Shown: positions 1 to 6,823, counted from the first letter of the stretch. The stretch: DNA of 7,868 nt from Desulfonatronaceae bacterium UBA663 (GCA_002299865.1 DBNV01000112.1:8630-16497), one strand, 5' to 3'. Notes: a model not told the origin generated them from the letters alone. Numbers and translations: made by a program.

Positions 1-39
1 GTCGGTAGACAGGAAAGCCTATTGATGGCTAGCATGAAC

Positions 40-123
40 AAAAAAAAAGAGCCAGTCCGACGGGCGGGGCTTAGCTTTCGGGTCGCACTGGAGGCGTGAA
101 ACGATCAGGAAAAACGGACTGGC
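40..123 (-). terminator. Operon-end intrinsic terminator with a long loop
   Basis: On the minus strand GCCAGTCCG (123-115) is perfectly complementary to CGGACTGGC (59-51). The second arm is followed by TC and nine T residues (48-40), the layout of a Rho-independent terminator. The 9-bp stem encloses an unusually long 55-nt loop, and the first arm lies inside the last codons of pheT, so the stop codon (107-105) is in the loop. No shorter GC-rich hairpin directly before the U-run looks better; a 3-bp GCC/GGC pairing is the only rival. The arm match and the T-run are seen directly. Termination activity is inferred, and the long loop makes it less certain than a compact hairpin would be. Confidence 0.6.
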
Positions 124-2516
124 AGAAGGGTCGTCAGGCTATTGCAGAGCCCATGATGGGTCTGGTCCACTTCCTCGTTGGTCAGGCTGCGTTCATTGTG
201 GCGGTAGGTCAAACGCAGGGTGAGCCGGGCTTCCTGTTGACCCTCCGGTAAAAAACGGTCCACCAGGATGGACTCCCGGAGCAGATCGACGGCTTGGGCC
301 CGAATGGTTTCCAGGACTCTGGAATACGCCAAGTCCAGGGGCGCGATCAGGGTCATGTCCCTGCGCACCGGCGGAAATTTCGGCAAGGCTCGAAACGCGG
401 ATCTGCCGTGGCCGCAAAGCCGCTGCAACAGGTTTAAATCCAGCTCGGCCAGGAAAAGCCCCCGACGGATATGGCAATAATCCGCAAGATGGGGTTTGAC
501 CCGTCCCACCCAGCCGGCGTTTTCTCCGCCCAGGGAAACGGCGGCGCAAGGCAGACACAGGGGATGTTCGGCCAGGGGGACATAGACCGCTTCGGGCAGA
601 CGCAGATGCCCCAGGAGATGCTCAACGCATCCTTTGATGTCGGTGAAATCGACTTCTTCGGCGGGCCAGGGCCATGCCTCCGGGTAACGATTGCCGGTCA
701 GGGCCAAGCCGAGCCTGGAAGGTTCACGGGCCCCGGTCTCTGCGGCCAAATCGGACAGGAAGATCACGGCGGTTTCAAAAAGCCTAAGCGTTGCGTTGCC
801 CTGAGTCATGTTCTGGCGCACGCTTTGCAAAAGCCCTGGAGCGAGCATGGGCCGCAACACGTTCTGGTCTTCGGAGAGCGGGTTGCGCAGGGCAATGACC
901 GGCTCCCGGTCCAGCCCCATGAGGGTCAGATCCTGACTGGAGATGAAACTGTAGTTGATGACTTCGGTCAGGCCGCAGCCAAGAGCCCAGCGCTTGATCT
1001 TGCCGCGAAAGTCCGTGTCCGGCGCCAGGGACTCCAACCAGTCCAAGGAGCGTGCGGTCTTGGGCAGGGTGGCCGGGATGCGGTCCAGGCCGTGGCAGCG
1101 CCCGACTTCTTCGATCAGGTCGGCCTCCCGCTCCAGGTCCAAACGAAACCCCGGAGGGAGCACCCGCCAGGCCTGTGCATCCTCGGCATTCACGTCACAA
1201 CCCAGGGCCTCAAGCTTTTGACGGCAGAATTCCGGTGCCAGTGCCACGCCAAGGATTTTTTGAGCGCGGGTCGGGCGGAAGATGATGCGCGGCGCCTGCC
1301 AAGACCGGGGTTCGCTGGCGGCGACGCCGCGCATCATCTTCCCCCCGGCGGTCTCCCGGATCAAGGCCAGGGCCCGGTTCATGGCCAGGCGTGATCCCGG
1401 CTGGTCCACCCCGCGTTCAAAACGATACGAGGCCTCACTGGTCAATCCGAGTCTGCGGGACGTTTTGCGGATGCAGATGGGATTGAATACGGCGCATTCC
1501 AGGAGGACGTCCGTGGTGGTCCGCGTCACTTCGGAGTTGGCCCCGCCCATGACGCCGGCCAGGGCCACGGGCTTTTCCGCGTCCCAGATCAACAGGTCCG
1601 TGGCCAGCAAGCGGCGCTCGCGACCGTCCAAGGTGGTGAAGGACTGCCCCTCCCGGGCGCGGGCCACGCGGATGCGTTCGCCGGCCAGCAGGGCGCGGTC
1701 AAAGGCATGCAGAGGCTGGCCCCATTCCATGAGGATGTAGTTGGTCACGTCGACCACGTTGCTGATGGGCCTCTGGCCTATGGCCAACAGACGGTGGCGC
1801 ATCCAGCGGGGACTGGGACCAATGGTGATGCCCTGGATGATGCCGGCCTGATACAAGGGGCACAGGTCCGGATCATCAATGGTTATGGTTACGTTGTCGG
1901 CACAGGACGCCCCCTCCTCAACCACCCAGGCCTCGGGCCGGGCCGAGGGGATATTTAGGGGCAAGTTGAACTCTACGGCCACTTCCCGGGCCAGTCCGAG
2001 CATGCTGAGACAGTCCCCGCGATTGGGCGTAACGGAAATGTTCAGGACGTGGTCGTCCAGGTCGTAGATTTTTAGCAAGCTGCGGCCTAGAAGGAAATGT
2101 CCGTCCAGAACCATGATCCCCTCGCTGTCCTCGCCCAGGCCGAGTTCCGCTTCAGAGCAGATCATGCCCCGGGATGTCTCACCGCGGATCTCGGTTTGCC
2201 TGATCTCTTTTCCGTCCGACAGCGCGGCTCCGGGGCGGGCCACGGCCACCAGTTGCCCCTGGGCCACGTTGGGCGCTCCGCAGACAATAGGTAAGGTATG
2301 AACCTGGCCGATATCCACGCGGCAGAGACTCAAGCGGTCCGCCTGGGGGTGAGGGCGCCGCTCCAGGACACGGCCGACGACGATGTCCTTGAGGTGGGCG
2401 AAGGGGCGCAGGATCTCCTCCACTTCCAGACCGAGCATGGTCAGCCTGTCGGCCAAATCCTCGGCGCTGCCCTCATAAGGAGTGAACTCACGCAACCAGT
2501 TTAAGCTTAAGTACAT
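105..2516 (-). CDS. pheT: Phenylalanyl-tRNA synthetase beta subunit
   Basis: This is the beta chain of the cytoplasmic alpha2beta2 phenylalanyl-tRNA synthetase, which charges tRNA-Phe using ATP. The protein has 803 residues, close to the usual bacterial length of about 795. The expected domains follow in order: an N-terminal tRNA-binding OB fold (about 40-150), the B3/B4 region that houses the editing site (about 215-385), a B5 domain (about 405-477, with acidic residues in DLEREADLIEEVGR), the catalytic-like core (about 495-695) and a C-terminal ferredoxin-like anticodon-binding domain (about 712-803, beginning FPPVRRDM). The ATG at 2516 is preceded by GAGG (2526-2523) at 6-nt spacing. It begins 28 nt after the pheS stop and is the last gene of the operon. 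No frameshift or missing segment is visible. Confidence 0.98.
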   Translation of the reverse strand: MYLSLNWLREFTPYEGSAEDLADRLTMLGLEVEEILRPFAHLKDIVVGRVLERRPHPQADRLSLCRVDIGQVHTLPIVCGAPNVAQGQLVAVARPGAALSDGKEIRQTEIRGETSRGMICSEAELGLGEDSEGIMVLDGHFLLGRSLLKIYDLDDHVLNISVTPNRGDCLSMLGLAREVAVEFNLPLNIPSARPEAWVVEEGASCADNVTITIDDPDLCPLYQAGIIQGITIGPSPRWMRHRLLAIGQRPISNVVDVTNYILMEWGQPLHAFDRALLAGERIRVARAREGQSFTTLDGRERRLLATDLLIWDAEKPVALAGVMGGANSEVTRTTTDVLLECAVFNPICIRKTSRRLGLTSEASYRFERGVDQPGSRLAMNRALALIRETAGGKMMRGVAASEPRSWQAPRIIFRPTRAQKILGVALAPEFCRQKLEALGCDVNAEDAQAWRVLPPGFRLDLEREADLIEEVGRCHGLDRIPATLPKTARSLDWLESLAPDTDFRGKIKRWALGCGLTEVINYSFISSQDLTLMGLDREPVIALRNPLSEDQNVLRPMLAPGLLQSVRQNMTQGNATLRLFETAVIFLSDLAAETGAREPSRLGLALTGNRYPEAWPWPAEEVDFTDIKGCVEHLLGHLRLPEAVYVPLAEHPLCLPCAAVSLGGENAGWVGRVKPHLADYCHIRRGLFLAELDLNLLQRLCGHGRSAFRALPKFPPVRRDMTLIAPLDLAYSRVLETIRAQAVDLLRESILVDRFLPEGQQEARLTLRLTYRHNERSLTNEEVDQTHHGLCNSLTTLLPVRFS

Positions 2517-2544
2517 GGGAAACCTCGGGGAAGATCAGGCGGCT

Positions 2545-3633
2545 TTAGGCGAATTGGGAAACGAAGCGGACGTCGTTTTCAAAAAACATCCGCAAATCAC
2601 CGATGCCGTACTTGAGCATGGCCACGCGCTCCACGCCCAGACCAAAGGCGAAGCCGGTGTAGTGTTCGGGATCGTAGCCCACCGCCGTGAACACAGCCGG
2701 ATCGATCATGCCGCATCCCAGAATTTCCAGCCATCCGGTCTGTTTGCAGACCCGGCAGGGAGCGGCCGCGCAGTTGCCCGTGCCGCCGCAAAGCATGCAG
2801 CTGATGTCCACCTCCGCGCTGGGCTCGGTGAACGGGAAAAAACTGGGACGGAAGCGGACCACGGTGTCGGGTCCGAAAATGCGATGCACGAAGGCGGTCA
2901 GGGTACCGCGCAGATCAGCCAGGCTCACGTCCGTATCCACCAGAAACCCTTCAATTTGGTGGAACATGGGGGTGTGAGTCAAGTCCGAATCCCGGCGGTA
3001 GACCTTGCCCGGGGCGATGGCGGCCAGCGGAGGACGCTTGCGCAGCATGGTGCGCACCTGAAGCGGCGAAGTGTGCGTACGCAGCAGCGTATTTTCCGTG
3101 ATGTAAAAGGTGTCCTGCATGTCCCGGGCTGGATGGTCCGGAGGCAGGTTCAAGGCCTCAAAATTATGGAAGTCCGTTTCCAGTTCCGGGCCTTCCACTA
3201 GGTCGAAGCCCAGCGAAACAAAGGCGGAACAGATCTCCTGGGTGATGAGGGTGATGGGGTGCAGGCTGCCTTGCCAAGCGCTGCGCCCGGGCAGGGAAGG
3301 ATCAAAGCGGGAGAGAGCCGCCCGCTCCTTGTCCCGCTCCAGTCTGGCCAAGCATTGATCCAACAATTCCTGGAGCTTGGTCTTGACCTGATTGGCCTTT
3401 TGTCCGACGGCCGGGCGCTGATCCAAAGCCAGCTTGGGCAGGCCGGACATGATCCCGGCAAGTCTGCCCTTGCGCCCCAAAAATTGGACACGCACCGCCT
3501 CCAGTTCCTGCTCGGAACCCGCAGCCGTCAAGGAAGCTTCCAGTTCCGGAACAAGGGCATCCAGATCCTGAGCCGGATCCTGAGCCAAATCCCGGGCCAG
3601 TCCAACGCCGAGATCCGAGCCGGATGCGGACAT
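2545..3633 (-). CDS. pheS: Phenylalanyl-tRNA synthetase alpha subunit
   Basis: This is the catalytic alpha chain of phenylalanyl-tRNA synthetase (362 residues), the partner of pheT just downstream. Residues about 25-105 form the N-terminal helical arm typical of PheS. The class II motifs follow: motif 1 around GPELETDFHNFEALNLP (148-164), HTSP at 187-190, motif 2 in the stretch GKVYRRDSDLTHTPMFHQ (209-226), and motif 3 at GLGVERVAML (331-340). A cysteine cluster (C279, C282, C288, C293, C296) occupies the place where many bacterial PheS proteins carry a CxxC...CxxC element. The chosen ATG (3633) starts 2 nt after the rplT stop. Little Shine-Dalgarno sequence is visible, so translational coupling to rplT is likely. 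The reading frame stays open far upstream through rplT, but that part has no PheS similarity. Residues 12-24 contain a short repeat (ARDL, AQDP, AQDL). Confidence 0.98.
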   Translation of the reverse strand: MSASGSDLGVGLARDLAQDPAQDLDALVPELEASLTAAGSEQELEAVRVQFLGRKGRLAGIMSGLPKLALDQRPAVGQKANQVKTKLQELLDQCLARLERDKERAALSRFDPSLPGRSAWQGSLHPITLITQEICSAFVSLGFDLVEGPELETDFHNFEALNLPPDHPARDMQDTFYITENTLLRTHTSPLQVRTMLRKRPPLAAIAPGKVYRRDSDLTHTPMFHQIEGFLVDTDVSLADLRGTLTAFVHRIFGPDTVVRFRPSFFPFTEPSAEVDISCMLCGGTGNCAAAPCRVCKQTGWLEILGCGMIDPAVFTAVGYDPEHYTGFAFGLGVERVAMLKYGIGDLRMFFENDVRFVSQFA

Positions 3634-3635
3634 GC

Positions 3636-3989
3636 TTAAGCCAGTTTGGCTTTGGCCATGGCGGCCAGTTGTCTGAAGTGCTCCTTCTCCCGGACGGCCA
3701 GGTCGGCCAGAACCTTCCGATTCAGGCCCACGCCGGCCAGGGTCAGGCCGCGCATGAATTTGCTGTAGGAAAGGCCATGCTCCCGAGCCGCGGCGTTGAT
3801 GCGCATGATCCACAAAGAGCGGAATTCGCGCTTGCGGACCTTGCGATCCCGGTAAGCGTACGCCAGGGCGCGTTCCACGGCGACCCGGGCGGTGCGGTAC
3901 AGCCTGCTGCGAGCGCCACGATATCCCTTGGCCATGTCCAGATATTTCTTGTGCCGGCGGTGAGCCGCCAGGCCGCGTTTTACACGCAT
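3636..3989 (-). CDS. rplT: 50S ribosomal protein L20
   Basis: L20 binds 23S rRNA early in assembly of the large subunit and in several bacteria also represses its own operon by binding the mRNA. The 117-residue product is basic and shows the family signatures RVKRG at the N-terminus, KGYRGARSRLYR, AYRDRKVRKREFR, LWIMRINAAAREHGLSYSKFM and a C-terminal LNRKVLADLAV block. A TTG two codons upstream (3995) would give an N-terminus beginning MAM, but it lies only 2 nt after the AGGAGG ribosome-binding site (4003-3998). The ATG at 3989 has the normal 8-nt spacing and is preferred. Typical L20 starts MARVKRG; here Ala2 is absent. The stop is 2 nt before the pheS start. Confidence 0.97.
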   Translation of the reverse strand: MRVKRGLAAHRRHKKYLDMAKGYRGARSRLYRTARVAVERALAYAYRDRKVRKREFRSLWIMRINAAAREHGLSYSKFMRGLTLAGVGLNRKVLADLAVREKEHFRQLAAMAKAKLA

Positions 3990-3997
3990 TGCCAAAA

Positions 3998-4003
3998 CCT
4001 CCT
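3998..4003 (-). promoter_or_regulatory. rplT ribosome-binding site (decides the start)
   Basis: AGGAGG on the minus strand lies 8 nt before the ATG at 3989 but only 2 nt before the alternative TTG at 3995. The spacing therefore selects the ATG. Confidence 0.8.
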
Positions 4004-4022
4004 CGCTTAAAAAAGGTGAACA

Positions 4023-4050
4023 CTCCGGAACTGATTAATCACGTCCGGAG
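4023..4050 (-). promoter_or_regulatory. Stem-loop in the rpmI-rplT junction
   Basis: On the minus strand CTCCGGA (4050-4044) pairs with TCCGGAG (4029-4023) in a perfect 7-bp stem. The 14-nt loop contains the self-complementary TGATTAATCA. A run of six T residues begins 8 nt after the stem, further away than in a standard terminator. The position, just before the rplT ribosome-binding site, suits an L20 feedback element or a weak attenuator. The structure is seen directly; its role is inferred. Confidence 0.4.
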
Positions 4051-4081
4051 AAGTGCGCTTCCCCTCTCGTAAATATTTTGT

Positions 4082-4102
4082 CCTTCGCCTACTTGGCGAA
4101 GG
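4082..4102 (-). promoter_or_regulatory. Stem-loop across the rpmI stop codon
   Basis: On the minus strand CCTTCGCC (4102-4095) and GGCGAAGG (4089-4082) form a perfect 8-bp GC-rich stem with a 5-nt loop, AAGTA. The rpmI stop codon (4091-4089) spans the loop-stem boundary. No immediate U-run follows, so it is not a typical terminator. It may protect the mRNA, slow ribosomes, or be part of an L20-responsive structure together with the stem at 4023-4050. Confidence 0.45.
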
Positions 4103-4289
4103 GAATCATCCGCTTTACGGCCTTGACGTTGCTCGGGGCAAGGACAATGTCCTGACCCAACTGACGTTTTTTCTTCGAACTCTTCTTGGTCAGGATGTGA
4201 CGCAGAAAAGCCTTCCGACGCTTGACTTTTCCAGTTCCAGTCAGCTTGAACCGCTTGGCCGCGCTTTTTCTGGTTTTTAATTTCGACAT
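4089..4289 (-). CDS. rpmI: 50S ribosomal protein L35
   Basis: L35 is a small basic protein of the large ribosomal subunit. The 66-residue product matches the family throughout: it opens KLKTRKSAAKRFKLTGTGKVKRR, split here as KLKTRKSAAKRF then KLTGTGKVKRR, continues through a lysine-rich block (LTKKSSKKKRQL) and ends near VKRMIPFAK. The ATG at 4289 is preceded by GGGAG (4302-4298) at 8-nt spacing. The gene sits in the conserved order infC-rpmI-rplT, with 39 nt after infC and 99 nt before rplT, both junctions containing stem-loops. Nothing is missing or unusual in the protein. Confidence 0.97.
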   Translation of the reverse strand: MSKLKTRKSAAKRFKLTGTGKVKRRKAFLRHILTKKSSKKKRQLGQDIVLAPSNVKAVKRMIPFAK

Positions 4290-4293
4290 GACA

Positions 4294-4329
4294 CTTTCTC
4301 CCTGAAAGCCGCTTTCTCTCTGAGAAAGC
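4294..4329 (-). promoter_or_regulatory. Tandem hairpins in the infC-rpmI junction
   Basis: On the minus strand GCTTTCTC (4329-4322) pairs with GAGAAAGC (4318-4311) around a 3-nt loop. A second CTTTC (4308-4304) can pair with GAAAG (4298-4294) around AGGGA, which is part of the rpmI ribosome-binding site. Because both left arms carry CTTTC and both right arms carry GAAAG, the arms can also pair across the two hairpins, giving alternative folds around the rpmI start. The repeats are seen directly. Control of L35/L20 translation is an inference from how this junction behaves in other bacteria. Confidence 0.4.
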
Positions 4330-4853
4330 TATTTTTTCTTTCCCACTCCAGACAGGATCATATGTATGGTCCGGCCTTCCATGGATGGTTGCTGATCGAC
4401 CTTGATCGTTTCGCCCAAAACTTCAAGGATCTTTTTAAGCACGTTTTCGCCCCTGTTCTTATGCATCATTTCCCGGCCCCGGAAGGCCACGGTGACCTTG
4501 CACTTGTCCCCGGCGTCCAGAAACCGACGGACATGCTTCAGCTTGGTCTGGAAATCGTGTTCGTCGGTCTTGGGGCGGAACTTGATCTCCTTGAGCTGGA
4601 TGGAGGTTTGCTTTTTGCGCCCCTCCTGTTGCTTTTTCTGCAACTCGTACTTGTACTTCCCAAAATCCATGACCCGGCATACCGGCGGCGCTGCATCCGG
4701 AGCCACTTCCACCAGGTCGACTCCCTGACTTTCAGCGTACTGAAGAGCTTCGGCCAGGGGCAATATCCCCACCTGGCTGCCGTCGACACCGATGACTCTG
4801 ACTTCCTGCGCCCGGATCTGCTTGTTGCAGCGGGTATACTTAACCGAGGTAAT
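4329..4853 (-). CDS. infC: Translation initiation factor IF-3 (AUU start)
   Basis: IF3 binds the 30S subunit, keeps it free of 50S and checks start codon and initiator tRNA. From the proposed start the product has 174 residues, the normal family length. It has an N-terminal domain (about 8-80, including NKQIRAQEVRVIG and the linker-side MDFGKYKYE) and a C-terminal domain (about 85-172, including LKEIKFRP and FRGREMMHKNRG). No ATG, GTG or TTG lies in frame upstream of the conserved N-terminal block. The first GTG (4772) would remove 27 conserved-looking residues. An ATT at 4853 lies 8 nt after GGAGG (4866-4862) and is chosen. The E. coli infC start is also AUU and underlies IF3 autoregulation. 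The gene overlaps the 3' end of thrS by 14 nt. Confidence 0.93.
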   Translation of the reverse strand: MTSVKYTRCNKQIRAQEVRVIGVDGSQVGILPLAEALQYAESQGVDLVEVAPDAAPPVCRVMDFGKYKYELQKKQQEGRKKQTSIQLKEIKFRPKTDEHDFQTKLKHVRRFLDAGDKCKVTVAFRGREMMHKNRGENVLKKILEVLGETIKVDQQPSMEGRTIHMILSGVGKKK

Positions 4854-6777
4854 AGGGCATTCCTCCGCGTTTAAAGGGTTCGGCGCATTGGTGACGGATC
4901 ATCCGCGTGACCTCATCCATGGATTTTTCCCCGAGATTCTCGCCCGCACGGGTGCGCACGTTCACTGTCTTGGCCTGGGCTTCCCGGTCCCCGATGACAA
5001 GCATGAAGGGGATCTTCTGCAACTGGGCCTCGCGGACCTTGAACCCCAGTTTTTCGTTACGCAGGTCCAGTTCCATCCGAAAGCCGTCGTTTCGCAATTG
5101 CTGATCAGCCTGTTTGGCCCATTCGTTATGGGCGTCGGTGACGGTCAACACCTTGGCCTGCACCGGAGCCAGCCAAACGGGAAACGCCCCGGCGTAATGC
5201 TCCACCAAAATTCCTAAAAAACGCTCCAACGCCCCGAGAATCACCCGGTGCAGCATCACCGGTCTGTGCCGCGCTCCGTCCTGGCCCATGTAAACCAAGT
5301 CAAAACGCTCTGGCAAGGTGAAATCGCATTGAATCGTTGCACACTGCCAGCGACGGTCCAAGGCGTCCTTGAGCTTGATATCAATCTTGGGACCGTAGAA
5401 GGCCCCGTCCCCGGGATTCACGATAAAAGTCAGGCCCAGCGCCTCCAGGGCCTTGGTCAAGGCCTCGGTGGCCCGGTCCCAGTCCTCGTCCGAGCCGATG
5501 GACTTAGCCGGCCTGGTGCTCAAGGCCACTTCGTATGCAAAATCGAACAACCGCATGATATCGCGCACAAACTCAAGGATGGCGATAATCTCATCCTGGA
5601 GTTGGTCGGGGCGGCAGAGGATGTGCGCGTCGTCCTGGGTGAACTGGCGCACGCGCAACAAGCCGTGCAGCACACCGGATTTTTCATGGCGCTGCACCGT
5701 GCCCAGCTCAAAGAAACGCAACGGCAGGTCCCGATAGCTGCGCAACTGGGACTTGTAAACGAGCATGTGGGAGAGGCAGTTCATGGGCTTGACGCCGTAG
5801 GCCTGGCCGTCGATCTCCGTAAAGTACATGTGCTCCCGATAGTTGTCGTAGTGGCCGGATCGCTCCCAAAGTTCGCGGCGCAGCATTTGCGGCCCCAAAA
5901 CCAGTTGATAGCCTCGCCGCAAATGCTCCCGGCGCTCGAAATGCTCCAGAAGGAAACGGAGCATGGCACCCTTGGGATGAAACAGGGGCATGCCCGGACC
6001 GACCTCCTCGGAAAAACTGAACAGGTCCAGTTGCGGACCGAGCTTGCGGTGGTCCCGCTTCTTGGCCTCTTCCAACTGGCGCAGATATTTCTGCAGATCC
6101 TTTTCCGAGGCGAAAGCCGTGCCGTAGATGCGCTGCAGCATCGGCCTGGATTCGTCGCCGCGCCAGTACGCACCGGCCACGGAGGTCAGCTTGAAGGCTT
6201 TGATGAACCCGGTGGATGGCACGTGCGGACCGCGGCACAGGTCGGTGAACCGCCCGTGAGAATACAGGGAAACCGGACCATCCACCAGTTCGTCCAGGAT
6301 TTCCAGCTTGTAGTCCTCGCCCAGGCCTTGAAAAAGCTCCCTGGCCTCCTGTCTGGAAACCTCGCGCCGCTGGAAGGGCTGATCCTGGGCGATGCTCGCG
6401 GCCATTTCCTTTTCAATGGCCTCCAGATCCTCGGGGGTAAAGGGGCGCTCGTAGTCGAAATCGTAGTAAAAGCCGTTCTCAATGTCCGGCCCGATGGTCA
6501 CCTTGGCGGTCGGGAAGAGGCACTGTACGGCCTCGGCCATGATGTGCGCGGCGCTGTGGCGCAAAACGGCCAGTCCTTCCGGACTGATCATGTCCACGGG
6601 CTCCAGCTTGGCGCAACCAACCGAGGACAAAGGGGCGTGCAGATCGAGCAGAGTCTTGCCGCAACGGCACCCCACGATGGTCTTGAAATGTTTTTTGCTC
6701 AGCGTTCGGGACAGGATTTGGCCGCAGTTTTCGCCGTCCACAGCTTCGACTTCCTGATCCCCAATCTCGATGCGCAC
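4840..6777 (-). CDS. thrS: Threonyl-tRNA synthetase
   Basis: This cytoplasmic class II enzyme charges tRNA-Thr with threonine using ATP and removes mis-attached serine. From the GTG at 6777 the product has 645 residues (E. coli, 642). It has an N-terminal TGS-like domain (1-60), an editing domain with HSAAH (74-78) and CRGPH (181-185), and a catalytic core with motif 2 around FELGTVQRHE and a motif 3 stretch near HRPVMLHRVILGALERF. The zinc ligands are C334, H385 and H510, almost the same numbers as in E. coli. An anticodon-binding domain fills about 540-640. The start is set by AAGGAG (6790-6785) 7 nt upstream of GTG. An ATG at 6782 is out of frame and only 2 nt from that site. The frame is open further upstream through the tRNA, which is non-coding. 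The stop falls inside infC. Confidence 0.97.
   Translation of the reverse strand: MRIEIGDQEVEAVDGENCGQILSRTLSKKHFKTIVGCRCGKTLLDLHAPLSSVGCAKLEPVDMISPEGLAVLRHSAAHIMAEAVQCLFPTAKVTIGPDIENGFYYDFDYERPFTPEDLEAIEKEMAASIAQDQPFQRREVSRQEARELFQGLGEDYKLEILDELVDGPVSLYSHGRFTDLCRGPHVPSTGFIKAFKLTSVAGAYWRGDESRPMLQRIYGTAFASEKDLQKYLRQLEEAKKRDHRKLGPQLDLFSFSEEVGPGMPLFHPKGAMLRFLLEHFERREHLRRGYQLVLGPQMLRRELWERSGHYDNYREHMYFTEIDGQAYGVKPMNCLSHMLVYKSQLRSYRDLPLRFFELGTVQRHEKSGVLHGLLRVRQFTQDDAHILCRPDQLQDEIIAILEFVRDIMRLFDFAYEVALSTRPAKSIGSDEDWDRATEALTKALEALGLTFIVNPGDGAFYGPKIDIKLKDALDRRWQCATIQCDFTLPERFDLVYMGQDGARHRPVMLHRVILGALERFLGILVEHYAGAFPVWLAPVQAKVLTVTDAHNEWAKQADQQLRNDGFRMELDLRNEKLGFKVREAQLQKIPFMLVIGDREAQAKTVNVRTRAGENLGEKSMDEVTRMIRHQCAEPFKRGGMPYYLG
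4862..4866 (-). promoter_or_regulatory. infC ribosome-binding site (supports the AUU start)
   Basis: GGAGG on the minus strand lies inside the thrS coding end, exactly 8 nt before the ATT at 4853. An ATG just after it (4860) is out of the infC frame; it is the internal Met of the thrS C-terminus. Confidence 0.75.
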
Positions 6778-6784
6778 GACATTG

Positions 6785-6790
6785 CTCCTT
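6785..6790 (-). promoter_or_regulatory. thrS ribosome-binding site (decides the GTG start)
   Basis: AAGGAG lies 7 nt before the GTG at 6777, which is in frame with the conserved RIEIGDQEVEAVDG block. The nearer ATG at 6782 is in another frame and too close to the site. Confidence 0.8.
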
Positions 6791-6823
6791 AACCGAAACA
6801 CCACGCCCGGCCTGTGCCGTTCA

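Noticed and set aside
1..99. Plus-strand frame open from the window edge to TGA at 97-99, possibly the C-terminus of a convergent gene
   Set aside because: Thirty-two codons open at an edge is expected by chance fairly often, the peptide is not recognisable, and the stretch includes the A-run that serves as the pheT terminator tail on the other strand.
3636..3995. rplT starting at the TTG at 3995
   Set aside because: Only 2 nt separate it from AGGAGG, while the ATG at 3989 has 8-nt spacing.
3634..4023. Extension of the pheS frame upstream through rplT, giving a 492-residue ORF
   Set aside because: The extra residues overlap the complete L20 gene in another frame and show no PheS character. 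The ATG at 3633 gives the normal PheS length.
4329..4772. infC starting at the GTG at 4772 (147 residues)
   Set aside because: It would delete the conserved NKQIRAQEVRVIG segment, and no ribosome-binding site lies before it.
5248..6792. Long plus-strand ORF of 514 codons antisense to thrS, and similar ones opposite pheT (471-1394) and pheS (2482-3201)
   Set aside because: These are mirror frames of GC-rich coding sequence. The translations show no family motifs, and the opposite strand carries well-identified genes.
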